NCBI RefSeq assembly: GCF_007741475.1
Contig: NZ_CP036261.1
Location: 6,697,798 to 6,761,797, forward strand
DNA length: 64,000 nt
Reading direction: 5' to 3'
From: Rosistilla ulvae
GTDB taxonomy: Bacteria > Planctomycetota > Planctomycetia > Pirellulales > Pirellulaceae
Shown here in pieces: positions 37,208-52,200 of the stretch. Each line of letters starts with the position of its first letter. Position 1 is the stretch's first letter. A model generated the notes under the pieces. That model saw only the letters and a program-made list of their open reading frames with translations, did no database searches and was not told the DNA's origin. The position numbers and the translations under genes were made by a program.

Positions 37208-40200
37208 TTAGAAGTTGCTCCAGAACTCGTCGAGTCCTTCGGCGGTTGGCTCCAATTCCTTGGCATCGGCAATCTCATCGATCGCTTGATCCAGATCATC
37301 GCCCCGGCTGGCTTCGACAGCCCACTGGCCCAACGCGAGCCCGGTGGCGGCTTCGACCGTCAGTTCCTCGGGCTCTTCGGGCTCCGGTTGCATCCACGTC
37401 GCCGCTCCGACAACCACACTCGAGACGTCTGGAGTCGGTGCCGGCTGGAACTCGCCGCTGGTACCACTTGTACTGTTCAAGTAGTTGATGATCGTCAACG
37501 CATCGGCTGGCGTCACAAATCCATCGCCATTGACATCCAAAAACGGACCATCGGAAATTGAAATCGTTCCGTTGGCGATCAACTGATCGACATCGTTTTC
37601 GGTTTGGCGATTGAGATGGTTGATAACGATCAACGCATCGATCGGCGAAACCTCTCCACTATCATTGACGTCTCGGAAGTTGCTGGGGTTTTGTCCAGGA
37701 TATTCTGAAACCGAAACGACGACGCTGGTCGGATCGGACCTTAAACCAAACACATCGGCGACGGTGTATTCGAACCGCGCGACCCCAACAAAACCGTTCG
37801 CTGGAGCAAACCGCACGACCCCGTTGGCTTGCACCAGAACCGTTCCAACCGAGACGGCCGGAGGCGTTGTAATCCGAAGACTGTTTGGATCCAAAGCCCC
37901 CGCCACACCTTGATCGTTGGCCAACACATCGATATCGACCGGTCGACCGAGCGAAGTTCGGACCGCATCGTTGACCGTGATCGGCGTTTCACCAACCTCC
38001 AACAACAGCGTCAACGGTCCGCTGCGATTGCCTTGTTCATCGGCGATCGTAAACTGGAACGAATCGGAACCTCGATAGTTTTCCCGAGGATTGTAGCTGA
38101 GCGTACCGTCGCCATTGTTGGTCAACGTGCCATTCTGCGCCGCGAGTGCCACCGCAAGCGATTCGGCATCGACCCCCGCTCCACTACCAAGCGTCGACTC
38201 AGGATCTTCGACAAGATCCATCACATCGATAATCGTAACGCGATTGCTGGCGACACGAATTCCGTCGGTTGCCAAACGCGGCGCGTCGTTGCGACCGGCG
38301 ACGGTGATCGAGACGCGGCCCGATACCGAACCGGGAAATCCGTTCGAATCCACCACTTGGTAGGTGAACGAATCGACTAACGACTCTCCGTCGGTCAATC
38401 GGTCCAACGCGACCGAACCGGTCGGATCGTAGATAAATCCGCCATCCGCCTCATTTTGGCCGTTGAGAACAAACGTCACCGTCGCTCCTAGCGCGGTCGT
38501 TCCCGTCAAGACGCCCGGATCTTTTCCGCCAAAGGCGTTGACGAACAACACGTCGCCATCGACGTCGGTATCGTTGATCAAGACGCCCGGGCCGGGAATC
38601 TGCAACAACGTGTTCTCATCGGTGGTGTAAGTATCGTTCATGGGAACCGGAATATCGTTCACGGGAACGATCGTGATCGTCATCAACACCGATTGCGAAC
38701 GGTTGTTGTTGCCGCCGTCCGACGCTCCCGTGTCGACGGCAGTAATCGTGACGACCGCGTCGCCATTTTGATTTGGCGCGGGTGTAAACCGCAACGCTCC
38801 CGCCGCGGTGATCGACGGTGCCAAGGCAAACAGTTCGGGGCGATCGGTCGTGACATCAAAGTTGACAGCCTGCCCTTGTTCGTCCAGTGCCGACGCGGGA
38901 CCTGAAGCGATCGGGGAAGCCCAGTCGGCGTCCAGATAAAATCCGCTTCCCTCGGGGACGATAATCCGGTTGGGATCATCGGGAGCATTCGGGTACCCAA
39001 ACTCGGGCGGATCGTTGACAGCACCGACCGTGATCGTGAACTCTTGCGAGCTCGATTGCATCGGATTGCTTGGATCGTCGTCGATCGCGGTTACGGTCAC
39101 GATCGCGATCCCGTTTTGATTCAATTGCAACTTGAAATCAAGATCGCCGTTAGGGGCGATGCTGATATCGGGTCGCTGGGTTGTCACGCCCCCTTCGTCG
39201 ATCGTCAATTGATCGAACAGACCAGGGTTCGTCGTGGTGATCTGGAATCGAACGTTTTGCGACGCTTCATCCAATGCATCCGCGGGCCCTGGGCGAACCG
39301 ATTTCACAAACCCTGGCAGCGTCACGTGCCCAGGATCGTTGACATCGTACAGAGTCGTATCTTCGCTGACGGTCACATTCTGATCGATCACGAACTGTGG
39401 CGGATCGTTCACCGGCACAACTTCGATCTCCACCGTTGCCGTCGAACGCAGGGGAGTCGCGTTGGCAACCGGATTGCCGTTTGCATCCAAGCTATACGAG
39501 ACGCCATCGTCCTGGATGGTGTAGGTGAACGTATCGATAACCGAAGCGGAGGAACTGGCAAAGTTCAACGGCGGGGTATAGCGAATCTGTTCAAATCCGT
39601 TGGTCGCATCGCTATCGGTATCGATGAACAGAACCGTTCCACCACGACTGGTCGTAATCTCTGCCGAACTCGCGTTGGGGGACAATACGATCAAGTGTTG
39701 CGAAAGCGTTTCGTTGGCATCGTCCTTGATCGCGTTGCCGCCAAGATCTTCGCTTGGCCCTGCCGAATCGAGCGTTCCCGGCAATGATTCGCCAACTCCC
39801 AAACCAGCGACAATCGCATCGGTCGGGATCAATTCGCTGACATCCAACGTCAACGCAGTGTCTTCGGTGACCCGATCGACCAACCGATGAACGCGGCCCA
39901 GCGGTGCATCGTTGACCGGGAAGACCTTCAACTGCAACGGCACATCGACCGTCTTGGGGTCGGATTGAGCGACAAAGCCACCATTTCCATCGTCGACAAA
40001 ACTGATCCCTTGATCGCTGAGCGTGTAGATCAGATCCAACGGCGATTGAGCCGATGTCACCGCGTCGATCTCGGTGAAGTAGTCGCGTGGCAAGGTAACT
40101 CGCACGCTGCCATTTTCCAGCAGCGAGACGGCCGCCCCCGCTGGGGCTCCGGCGGCGAGTCGCACGCCTTGAACAACCAACGTCTGCGGCACGTTGCCAA

Positions 40201-43200
40201 CGTTGTCGGGATCGGTCGATTCATCGGTCCCCGATTGGTTGACCAATTTGTCGGTAAACATTTGGCCCAAGTCGATAATCAGATTGTTATCGTCTTCGAT
40301 CGCGTTGACCGATGTCGGCGTCGAAGCGTTGGGGTCGAATGGTGCGTCGTTGACCGGACGAACCGTCGCGGTGATTGTGACATCGGTGTGCAGCGATGGC
40401 GTGCCGGCGTCGGTGACGGTCAAATGGATCTCGTCGAGACCAAAGAAGTTCGCTGGCGGCGTGTAGGTCAAGCGGTTGCCAACGATCTCGATCGTGCCCC
40501 CTTCGGTGGTCGTCAAAACGTTGCCGGTCGCTGAAATCGTGACGCTACCCGTTTCATTGGGACCGTCGGCGATTCCGAAGTACGCAATCGCATCGTCGAA
40601 GACAACAGGTTGATCTTCGAGCGATTCGAACTGCGTGGTGCCAATGACCGGCGGATCATTCTGCGGGCTGACGGTCAACGTGATTCGTCCCACCGTCGAC
40701 TTGGCATCGTCTTGCAAACGGACCCAACTGCCATCGGCCAATTGCAAATAGTCCGCTGGTGGATTGTCGGGATCGGCCGGCGCGGTTGTCGGCAGATACG
40801 ATTGCGGCATTCCGCTTGGCGTTGCCGAAACCGGCGGTTCGTATCCGTTGGTCGCCGTATCGACATCGCCGATGCGGTAGAAGATCGCGTCGGTGCCGAA
40901 GAAGTTCGCTGGTGGCGTGTAGCGGATGACAGGATCCCCTGCGGCATTTGTGCTAAGGACGGCTGTCCCTCCGTTTTCGGTGGCCAATTGAATTCCACCG
41001 GGGAACAAACCCTCCGCGTCCGGTGACAGTACCACTTCCTGATACGTAAGTTCAAAGATGTCGCGATCACTGATCCGGTTGGGCGCGGGATCATCGTCGT
41101 TCAAGATTGAATCGATCGAGATATCGGACGGCAAGTCTTCCGACACCGTCAAATTCAATCCCGCGTGCGCGGCTTCGTCTGGAACCGGGGCGTCGTTGAC
41201 TTTCAAGAACTCCAGCGTCACCGTTGCGGGGATCGCCGATGTTTTTGGACGGGACTCCCCATCGGTCATTCCGTCGTCAGTCACATGATAGATGAACTGG
41301 GCGATACCGACCGAGTGCTGCTGCGGGTGGATCTCGACCATTGGTTCGGTCGTGCTGGCATCGTCGATGATTTCGACGGTCACAGGCACGGTTGGCGAAC
41401 CTGGCACCGTTGGCGTAATGCCGGCGACCGACGAAATCCGCAGATTCTCCAAGGCCGCTTCGTTGGCGGGGAATCCACCGTCGTTTGCCAACAAGACCGA
41501 CAACGGAATGCGAACGACTTGGTCTTCCAGATAGCGGAAGGCTGGCGTTCCGGCGGGATCGTCGACGGCAACCGGTTCATCATTGACCGGGGTAACCGTC
41601 AACGTCACGGTGCCAAACTCATTCGATGGCATTTGGCCATCAAACGCGCGATAGGTGAAAGTTCCCGTGCCGAAGAAGTTTGGTGCCGGTTCGAAGACAA
41701 ACGAACCATCGCTTTCCAATTGAACGATCCCGGCCCCACCATCGATCTCGATCTGTTTCGGGAAACCGGTTCCGTCGGCATCAAAGACCGACAATCCCGG
41801 ACCATCGTTTTGCAAAATCCCCAGCGATGGACTCGAAACGATCAACCGCGTGTCTTCGGCGGTCGTGTAAGTGTCGACAACACCGCCGGGATTGGCTACC
41901 GGTGGCGGCCCAGGCAGGTTCTCGACCAGATAATCTTCGACCTCTCCACCCACGGCGATCCCGGTGCTGTCCACGCCACCGATCTGGCTGACGCGGAATC
42001 GGGCGTAGGTTGGTCCCACCTTGAAGGTACCTTCCATCGGTGCCGGTACCGCGATCATTTCGGTGCCGGTCGAAACCGAACGCATCGAGATGATCTGCTC
42101 GCCCAGGTCGTCGAAGTCGCCATCGCGGTTGAAGTCGACCCAAGCATCCAAGATGCCAACGCCTTGCACGTCGACTTGGATCAGCGACGAGGTGTAGTCG
42201 GGATGGAAGAACGCTTGACGGAAATCGACGCCATCTTCCCCGGCATCACCGTCGGCCAAGCCGCCGACCACGTTTGCATCCATTTCCGATGTCGTCGGCT
42301 GGGATCCCAGCGAGACGCTGCCGGGCACGATCACGTGTCGCGCCCCATTGTCGGCCAACAGCGAATCGATCGGCGCGTCGCCAAAATCGAGACTCAAGCC
42401 GGGCGTCAAGATCGTGAACTGCGTCTCGCTGTTAGCGCGATTCGGACTCAACACATTGCCAGCGACGTCGCGGATCGCCGCAACGCTGCCAACGATCATG
42501 TCGTTGTTGGCATCGACCACGCTCGTCACGCCACTCAAGAACAGAGTGTCGCTGCCGCGAAGCGAAGCCAATCCGGCAAACGGACCATCGTTCGGATCCG
42601 ATGCGATATCGATGCCATTGATCGCACGGACCAGCTCCAACGCCATCTGGCTGCTGTCAAAGTTCAACGGGCTAAAGGCGACCGGAATCGCTCCCCCCGC
42701 AACTCCACTGGCCGTCAGACCACTGGTGTTGAGATCAAACGTCGTCCCCAACGGTTCGTTTAATTCAACGATGCCGCCGATGGTCGCAGTCGGGACAAGA
42801 TCGAGGCTCGAATTTTCAATGACGCTCGCGATTTCTTGGGCCAATTCATCCGCAGTTCGCAGCACGTTCGAACCGGGGTTCGCCGGATCGGGCTTTCGCA
42901 AGCCGATCACTTGAGTACCGGGAGTCGTCGCGGGATCGACATCCAGATCATTGAATTCAAACGTAACCGTCGAACCAGCGATCGTTAACGAGAAATTGGT
43001 ACCGTCGGCCACCGACGGGATACCCGCGGCATCGACCGGCACCGTCAATTGCAGACCGTGCTCGACACCGGGAGTACCAATCGCACCCACCGCGGAACCG
43101 CCCACATCGACCGTCACATCGGACGTGCCGCCCAATTGAACAACGCCCTGTCCGAGATCGCGAGCGGCATCCAACTGGACGCCGGCGGAGCGAACCGCTT

Positions 43201-46200
43201 GAGCGATCGCAGCCGCGATTTCTTCGTGCGTCGCCGTCGGTTGAATCGCAATCCGGCGATTGCCATTGGTGATCATTGATACCGCAGCGGTATCGAATTC
43301 AAAGACCGTCGTGCCACCGGGATGCGTGACCGTAATCAATTCGCCATCTTGAACCCCAGCCGCAACGGTGCCTTCCTGGGTGAGGCCCGACTGTTCGTCG
43401 CCCGTGGTGCTGAGATCGAGCGATGGATGGTTGCCGATCTGAATCCTGTCGGTCCCCACGGCAACCGGTTGCAACTGTGTGCTCTCGCCGGCAGGCAAAT
43501 TGGTAATCACCGCATTGATGGCTGCCAAGATCTTGTCGCGCAACTGTGTCGCGGTGTCGGTCGTTTCGAATTCGATCGGAGTTCGCGAAGCGCTGAAGTT
43601 CGAATCGCTGTTGAGTTCAAAGACGCGTTCGACACCATTCTGATCTTGAAGCGTAAACGTCTCGCCATCTTGAACCCCGCTTCCGCCGTTGGTCGGGACG
43701 ACCAACGTGAATGTTTGGGGCACGACCAAGACGTAGCCGCTGTCATATTCCAACGTGGCCACGACGCCGTTCTCATCGGTCACTTGGACTTGATCGCCAT
43801 CCTGAACCGCGGATCCAGTCGGCGCGGCGAGGACCATTCGATCGCGATTGTTCAGCGTGATCTCATAGATGCTTTCGGGACGCCAGATACCGGTCAACGG
43901 AGTCAGCAGAATCTTGCCGTTGGTGGGCGAGAAGCCAAGCGAATAATCGACGCCTTCGACCAACAGACGGCCATTTTCGGTGATGCTGACGGCCGACAGA
44001 TCGATCGTCGGATCGGCGGGATCCGGGGCGGGACCAAAATTGGGATCGATCGTCGCCACGTCGGGCCCGGTGCCGTTGATATCGGAGATCAAGATCTCAA
44101 AGAAGTTCAACGAGCCTTGGGTCAATTGAACATAGGTGTCGTTGGGATCCTTGTCTTGCCCGCCGCTGTCGTTGTCCTGTGGCGTGAGCAACGAAGCAAC
44201 TGGACCGGTGAAATCGGAGCGTTCAAATGCGCCGAGGTCTTTGAAGACGTTTTGCCCAGTTCCCGAAGCAGACGTGCTCGGATCATCGTTACGGAATTGG
44301 CCTGTGACGTCGCGGTCGGGAGCCAAGATCGGCGAGGCGCCGATCCCCAACGGACCCTTGATCGTCAACAGGTAGCTGCGATCGTTGATCCCTTCGCGCG
44401 AACTGTCGATCGCCGGCGAATCGACGGCCGGGTAGAAGTTGCGGTTTTCGGGATCGACAAACACAGGCGTCGTGGCATCGGTGATCAAAACCGACGATGT
44501 TCCCAGATCGCCACCGCGATAGGTGCTCGCCGTGCCGGTGCGATAGTACAACGACGTGCTGATTTCGGTTGTCGCATCGCTGGATGCATCGACCGAAACG
44601 CCGATGCCGACGTTCGCAACGATATTGTTCGACAGCGTGGGGCCCGCATTGTTCTGGACCTGGATACCGATCCCTGCGGTGTCGCTGTTGCCATAGACCG
44701 TGTTATTCACGATCCGCGCAAATGGCACGGCGGCGTCTTCCGTCGCTTCACCCGAGATGCGAATCCCCGCGGTACCACTGGCAACGACGATGTTGTTAAA
44801 GACCGAAACGCCGGGAGCCAAACGTTCATCGTTGAACTCTTGAGTCGCTCGTGGCGGACCGGCGTGCGGCAGCGTGCCGGCCAGTGGCGAGTTATCGGCG
44901 TCGCGGTCTCCCGGGATGATGTTGATTCCATACAGCAACGAATCGGAGATCACGTTGCCTTGCAACAGGACCTGACCTTGGTCGCGACGGCGATTGCGGT
45001 CGCCCCCCTCTGCGCTGTTGAAGATATCGACGCCATGCAGGATGTAATCGTCGGGAATCGGATTCCCATCGGCGTCGAACGCCGTTGGCAACTGGTTGTT
45101 CAAGTCGGCGAAATTGGCGTTGCCAAAATTGTCGACCGCGACGACGCCATGCAGCGCTACAATGTGCGAATTGCTGGTCGAACCGAGCACCGTCGCCGCC
45201 CCGTCGACCGATCCATCGGACATCGACGCGGTGATATCCAGGACGGATTGCGATTGAGCACCATTGATCGCATCGCGGATGCTGCGTCCCAAACCAGCTT
45301 GCGACATCGCACCGCTAGGATCAAACGGCACGCGAACATTGCCCGCACCCGAGAGCCCATATCCGAGCGAGCCGGGCAACAACGTAGAGTCGTCAAATTC
45401 GAACGTGACGGTGTCGGTACCATCGGACAACGTAAAGGTTTGCCCGTCGTAGACCTGGTCCGGTGCCGGAGCAATCAACGACACACCGGTCGCCAAGCGA
45501 TCATTGGTGTTAAACGTTCGATCGACTACCAGATCGCGAATCCCACCATCCGATCCATCGTATCCGTAGTCGGCGCCGATGCGAATCTCGACTTGGTAAT
45601 ATCCAAGATCGGTTTCCGCTTTCACGCCATTTTCCAGATACGGTTCGTATTCCAGATTGGCGGTGAACGCGGTTTGACCGCTCGCCGAATTGATCACCAT
45701 CTCGCCTCGTTCGCGGAAGCCGACGATGATGTCATCGATGTAGACGCCGCGGTATGCGTTGTCCTGAGCGCGGAAGGAGTTGTCGAGACTGCTGGAAGTG
45801 AATTGCCCAAACTGGTCGCCAGGAAGGTCGTACCCATCAAATTCATTGCTGTCTTGCGTCAGCCCCAACGGCCCTGAATCGACCACGCTGTAACCGTAGA
45901 CCTTGATCAGATAGCCGTTGCGAATCGGATAGGCATCGGTGAAGTCTTCCGTCCCAGCGACATTAAGCGCTGTGGCAAGGCTTGCCTGGACCGCGAGGGC
46001 AACTTCATCGGCCGTCATTCCCGAATGGACGACGATCGGCGTATTCCCCAGAGCAACGCCCGGCTGGCTGACAACCATATCCGCAGGAAGGTCGACCGAA
46101 AGTCGACTGCTCGTGACATCGACCACGCTCAACCGATTCCCTTGAACAGGATCGAGGAAGGATGGCAGTCCCGCACTGGTCAGTTCGGCCTGCAGACGCG

Positions 46201-49200
46201 CGGCGATCGCCGCCGGGGTGTCGGTCAAACTAAAGTTAACGGTCCCATCGCCCACCACCTCGGGTCCGCCCTCCTGGAAGGTAAACCGATGTTGGTCGAT
46301 CTGTATGTAGCCGCCCGTGGGAAGACTGACCGCGCTGGGAATGCGCAATTCCAACCCTTTGTCAAACTCTAAGTTTATACCGCCCTGCAGAGTTACGAGT
46401 TGTTCGTCGGCGATCTGCGATCCGGCGACCGCCCGCAACTCTTCACCACCTTGGAACGGATTCCCAACGCCCATCGATCCGGCTGTCGAGAAGTCGAAGC
46501 GGATGCGAACGCCCGATTGGCCAGCGAAATCGTCCAGGGAAACACGTGCTTGACGCCAGCTGTCGGGGGCTCCATTGTCTCCCACGTCATAGAGTTCTTG
46601 AACGAGATCGGTTCCACCGGCGACTAACTCATCGAACTCGTCGCGGCTGCCACCGTTGTAGGCTTGCGGCTGGCTGGGATTCAAACCGCCGTTTGTGAAG
46701 AATCCATCGGGCGAGCCGCCCGCGTCCGTGCGGTCGCTGTTATTGGTCGCCAGCAAACGCCAGACGCCATCCTCGCCCGCGGCGAACACGCGGAACGAAT
46801 CGAGCATCCAGTCGTCGTGATTGGTGGAGGAACGAGCCCCGGTGAGATCTTCGTTGGCGTTTTCGGTTTCGAGATAGTAGTTGAAGTAGAGCGCGGGACG
46901 ATCGGCCGAACTGTAAGCCGAAAGATCCAACGGATTGCTCTCCATCGACCCCAACGCACCGCCGGGGAAGTTGTACGTCAGGTAGTCGCCAGAATAATCT
47001 CCAACGATTCCTGTGTTTCCAATGTCGTAAATTCCGCCCCATTGGCCCGTTTGAAGATTGCCCGAGGTGCGTGGATTATCAAATCCAAAATACAAGTGGT
47101 TGCCGCCGCCCGAACCTTCAACACCTCGATAGACGTTGCCATCGGGGGTTGGGTCGACGCCGACACCATCTTGGCCGCTCGACGGATTGCCATTATCGGG
47201 ATTGCTGTTGGAAACGTGCCACAGGTTGACGTCGAGGTTCGAGAAGGCGAGACCGGTCACTCCCGATTGTCCCGTTGCCAGCGAAGTTTGTCCGTTGGCA
47301 AAGACGGCTTGAGGCCGCCCCATCGTGTCAAACGCATAGATCGTTCCGTCGGCAGCAACACCAAACAACGTCTCGCTCAAGCGACCGCCGTCGAGATTTC
47401 GCGGCCCAACGGTTAGTCCCGAAAAGCGAATTGCATCGCCGTTGGCATCGGTCAACGAAGCGATGTAGTCGCCACGATTGCTGGATGAACCAAGTTGAAA
47501 TGCACTGCCACCAGTGTTGCCGACGACGCGATACAGATCACCCTTCTCGCTAACCGCAAACAATTCGACGCGGTCCCCGCCACCGCCGAAGGCATTGGTT
47601 TCAACCGAAGCGAGGCCGGTGATCTCTCCAGGCCCAAACGGTGAACCTCCCACGCCAGATAAGGCTTGCACGTTAGGTGAATCTTGCACGCCAAATGCAG
47701 CGCTGGTCCCTGGATGATTGAAGAAACCATCGACCGAGACGAGCTTCGTGCCGTATTGGTCGACGTCAAAATTGATCGACTTCAAGAAATCAGCCAATCG
47801 TGTCGCCAGCTCACCCTCGGATTCCCCGACAAGCATTGCCACAGGAAGGTTGCCCGGCTGAACGCCCGCGGTCAACGGATCGCCCGAGACCGTCATGTAG
47901 GTAGCCGAAGCGGTGAGCACGCTGATATCCGTCGCACCCGCGAAAGTGGTCGAAGAGCCAACGGCTACGGAATCCAAGTCAAACGGAAAGTTCACACCTT
48001 CAAAAGTGCCAAACGCTTCGGCAATCTGTTCGCTTGTCGCAAACGCGTTGATCGACAGCGGAACCGCACCGGCGTTAACAATTCCCGCAGCACCAATCGT
48101 CGTCAGGCCACTGGAGAGCACCGAAATCGATTGTTCACCGGTGATGTCGACCTGATCCCCCACGGCAACAGCCGACAATCCGTCGATGTCCAACAGATTC
48201 ACCGCGGTTTCGATCGCGGTGGCGATCGTCGCTGCCGAATCGGTCGCTTGGAATCCAATTGCGGTCCGGTTGGGATCATTCAACGATCCATTGCTGTCGA
48301 ACTCAAATTCGATCGGGAATCCCGATGCGGTCGTCACTGTCAACGTATCGCCATCGCTGATGTTCGTGAGCCCGCCCGTCTCCGTCGCTTGCAGAATGAC
48401 TCCCGTATCGACTTCAATGAAATGGATTCCACCATCGGAATCGGTGATCGAGACGAGGTCGCCGTCGCCCAACGCCCCGAAGTTGAGGTCAAAATCGATC
48501 GACAGACCGGCATCGAACTCCAACGTCGCCGTCCCGCCGAACTGCGTGAGCGAGAGCAGCTCCTCGTCGAAACTCACCGAAGACAACACGTCGATCATCG
48601 CGCTTTGCGTATTGGCAATCAAATCGATATCCGTATCGATGTATCCCCGCTCGACGACTTCGGTCCCCGACTCATACGTCCCTGGCCCACCATCCACCAC
48701 GCTGTTCGCGTTGGAGCGGTCACTACTTGGGGAACTGATCCCTGTGCCATTGGACGGATTGTGTCGAAAGATCCAATTTGTGTCGTGCAAAGCATCGACG
48801 CTGGAATCGGCGCGCTGCGAGACCGAAATCAATGCCAGATCGTCAGCATTCTGCCCGAGAGAAGTACTGTTTCCGTTGGCCCCGACATAGGTAATCGCTT
48901 CGAACGACAGACCGTCACCGTTGCGTGCGGTGGTGCTTTGCGAATTGCTCCGCGCCCGTGCAGCGGCATCCTCCGCGTCGTTGAGTTCATACGTTTCAAT
49001 TCCGGCATCTCCAACCTTCTCGGAGTCACCACCCTCGGTCGACAATCGCAAGAAGCTGTCGTAGTTGGCATCGTTGATCGCGCCGTTCTCTCCAAACCCG
49101 TACAGGTTTCCGTCGGGTCGCATCGCAATGTCGCGCACGCTGTAGACGGTGCCGCCATCGGTCGAATTGGAAACGACCGACTCGCGTCTTCCCGTAAACG

Positions 49201-52200
49201 GATCGTAGGTCGACAGCGTCGTGCTGGTCGTCACGTACAGCACGACGTCGCTGAGCGTATAGTCGATGCGATTACTGTTGCCGTCAAACGCAACCGTCAC
49301 CGGTGGTGTCGCGGTGGCTGCTCCCGTGGTCGGAATCACGCCGAAAGCATAATTATCCTGGACTCCATCGTTATTGAAATCATGATCCGACGAGATCCGC
49401 TGGACACTGGTGATCGGTTCGACACGGGTCAACGGATTGCTCGGATTCGCCGTCTGGAACTGCTCCAATTGATCGCTGATCCGACTGTTGTTGGTGATGG
49501 CGACGTAGTAGTTCCCGGCGCTCAACTCCATCGTTCCCAACCAGGCATCCAACGGACCGCCCGATCCGCGCGACAGGTCGTCTTGATCGACTCCTTCGTT
49601 GGGTCCACCTTGGTCGTCCAAGATGTTTGAATCGGTACCAAATGCTAACAAGCGAATTTCGTTGCCGGAGACACCACCGTTGTCAGGCCGTCCAAACAGC
49701 CAGATCGTTGTGTTGGGTCGGGCCAAGCCGTCGGCGTAATCGACATCGATCACAACCGGTGTGTGCTGTGCGCCAGCGATCAACGGATCGACCGAATCGG
49801 GTGCGATCTGGAATCCAAACCAGTCGACGTCGTCGGTACGTCCGCTCCCCGAAAGATCAAAGATCTGGCCGGCGGCCGACAGGGCTGCGCGATCGGTTGC
49901 ATTGAGCGATCCCAGGTCGATCGCACCGCCGATCGTATCGTTGCCGTCGCTGGTACCGGTCATCGGTTCGGAGGCTTCGCCCAACAGCGGGCTGTGCAAT
50001 GGCAGACCGCGAACTTCGATACCGGCCGTTGCGTAACGAATCTCGGCTTGGCGAATCGTCGAACCGCCGTGCTCCTGCAGTTCGCCAATCCTCAATTGCA
50101 ACTGGTAGGTGCCGCTGGTTAGGCCGTCGCCAACGAGGTCGTTTTCATACGCGATCCCATCGGCTGGATCGTTTTGAATATCGCGTGGCTGGGGATTGGT
50201 CGGGGCTTGATTGTTACTGCGAACGCGAACGAAGAAGGTGCTCGGCGCGCCCACCGATCCGGGCAGCGTCAAACGCATCCCAGCATCGTAGAGGTTGGTT
50301 GTGTAGTCGTCGCGGAACGAGCCGTCAATTTCGTTGGTCGGGCCAAACGGATCTCGTTGAAGCACGTTGACACGATCGGCTGGCAACAGGCTGGGGTTGG
50401 ACAACAAGGTCGTCGTCTGGGTCGATTCGGACTGCGAGTTGTCGCTTAGCGCGATGATGTCGCCGTTGATGTTGATGATTTCGATGATCGTATCCAAGGC
50501 GTACGAGGTGCGATCGATATCGATCCAAACCTCGGTTCCCGCTTTGGCGTTGAAGCTGTAGACGTCGACGTCCGAGGGTTGGCTGATCACACCATGCACG
50601 GTGAAGCCAAGCCGCAAGTTTTCGTCGCTGCTGGTTTCCGCGGTGGCCAGATCTCCCAAAAACTCCGCGGCGCTCGGGTTTGCGTTGTTGCCCGCCGCCT
50701 CTTGCGATTGAACTCGGTTGGGCGATTCGAGCTCGTTGATGGTTTCGACGTTTCGGTCGTTGCTGAACTTATCCAACACCAAACCTTGCCAGTCCCCAGC
50801 TGTTGGGACGGTCGCGGTGCCGTCGCCATTGGTATCGTTAAGCGCTTGCCCCGACGGATCAAAGCCGGCGCCGACGGTATCGTCGGCCAAGCTGGTAAGG
50901 ACAACAGGGAAACCGGGGGCTCCCAACACGTGCAGCGAACCGCCGATGCGATCTTCGATATCCAGCGGTCGACCGGTGGCGATGATCTCCGCACCTGCAC
51001 CAAACTTAACAACCAAGCTCTCCTGCGGAGCGCTTTGCAAACGCAGCCCGCCGTAGCTGAACAGATCCGGAATTTGAATCAACTCCGGCCCGCCTTGGAT
51101 GTCGGGACGGAAGTTATCGACCACATGCACGATGTCGGTATCATCCCAAACGACTTCGGTGGTCAATGTGCCGCCACGGACCGCTAGACCGTTGATCGTG
51201 TTGTCGCCCAAGCGATTGCCATCGATCAAAGGCCCAAAGTTGCTGCGGATATCATCGCGTCGATCTGATTCGCCGGTCTGACGACCGTAGTCCAACACGA
51301 TTTCGCTGTTGAGCGCATTGACATTGATGCTGATCGCCGCGGTATCGCCAACGGAATTGTTCTGAATCACATTGTCGACGATCACCGGTTGGGCATCGCG
51401 AACAAAGATCACCGCCGGTTCATTGAAACCGTGTCCATCGCGTTGGACGCCCGCCTGGCCACCAAGGCCCGAGGCATTGAATTCAAACGTCGTATTGGCG
51501 ACGCGCACATCGGACTGAATGATTTCCAAGGCGTTGAAACCAGCAAATGTACCGCCGGTTTCCACGACACCACCAGCATGGGCGATGTAAGCGAAGTCGA
51601 TGCTCGCCGTACCGTTGGGACCGATATGGATACCGCCCCAATCGCCCGCTGCGGGCCCCACCAACGCTTGATTTCCGTTGGTATCAAACGTTCCACCGGC
51701 TCCGTAGCGATCGTCGGCGAGCGAGGTGAACAAGACCTGGCGGCCATCGACACCCTCGGCGATCAATTGGGCACCATAACCGGTTTCGATTCGAGAACCA
51801 TCGACTTTGACGATGATTCCCGCATCGATCGCCAACCGCGCATCGGGGCGCGCTCGCAATCGCGTGGCATCGATTACCGGCAGATCGTCCGGTTGGCCAA
51901 CACCATCGGCACCAACCGACAATACGGTGCCGTCATCGATAAAGCTGGTCTGATTCATCGGAATCCGACCGACGATGTCAAAGAACCCCGAGCCGGGATT
52001 CAGACGGTAGATGACTCGTTCTTGCGTCAATCCACCGGTGTTCGCCCCGGATATTGCCAATTCCGTGATCGGGGAAATGCTGGTCTGGAGTCCGGTCAAT
52101 TGATCGATCTGGACTTGTTGCCCCGCCGTCGTCGCAACCGTAATCACTTCGGCAAAGACGACGTCGGTATCACCCAACACGGGATCCTCGTTCATCAGCC

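Noticed and set aside
43322-45877. An 851-codon open frame on the plus strand
   Set aside because: It lies fully antisense to the 6662-aa giant. Its translation is a low-meaning Arg/Ile/Asp-rich sequence with no domain or ribosome-binding site, and it is a by-product of the GATCG-rich codon use opposite.
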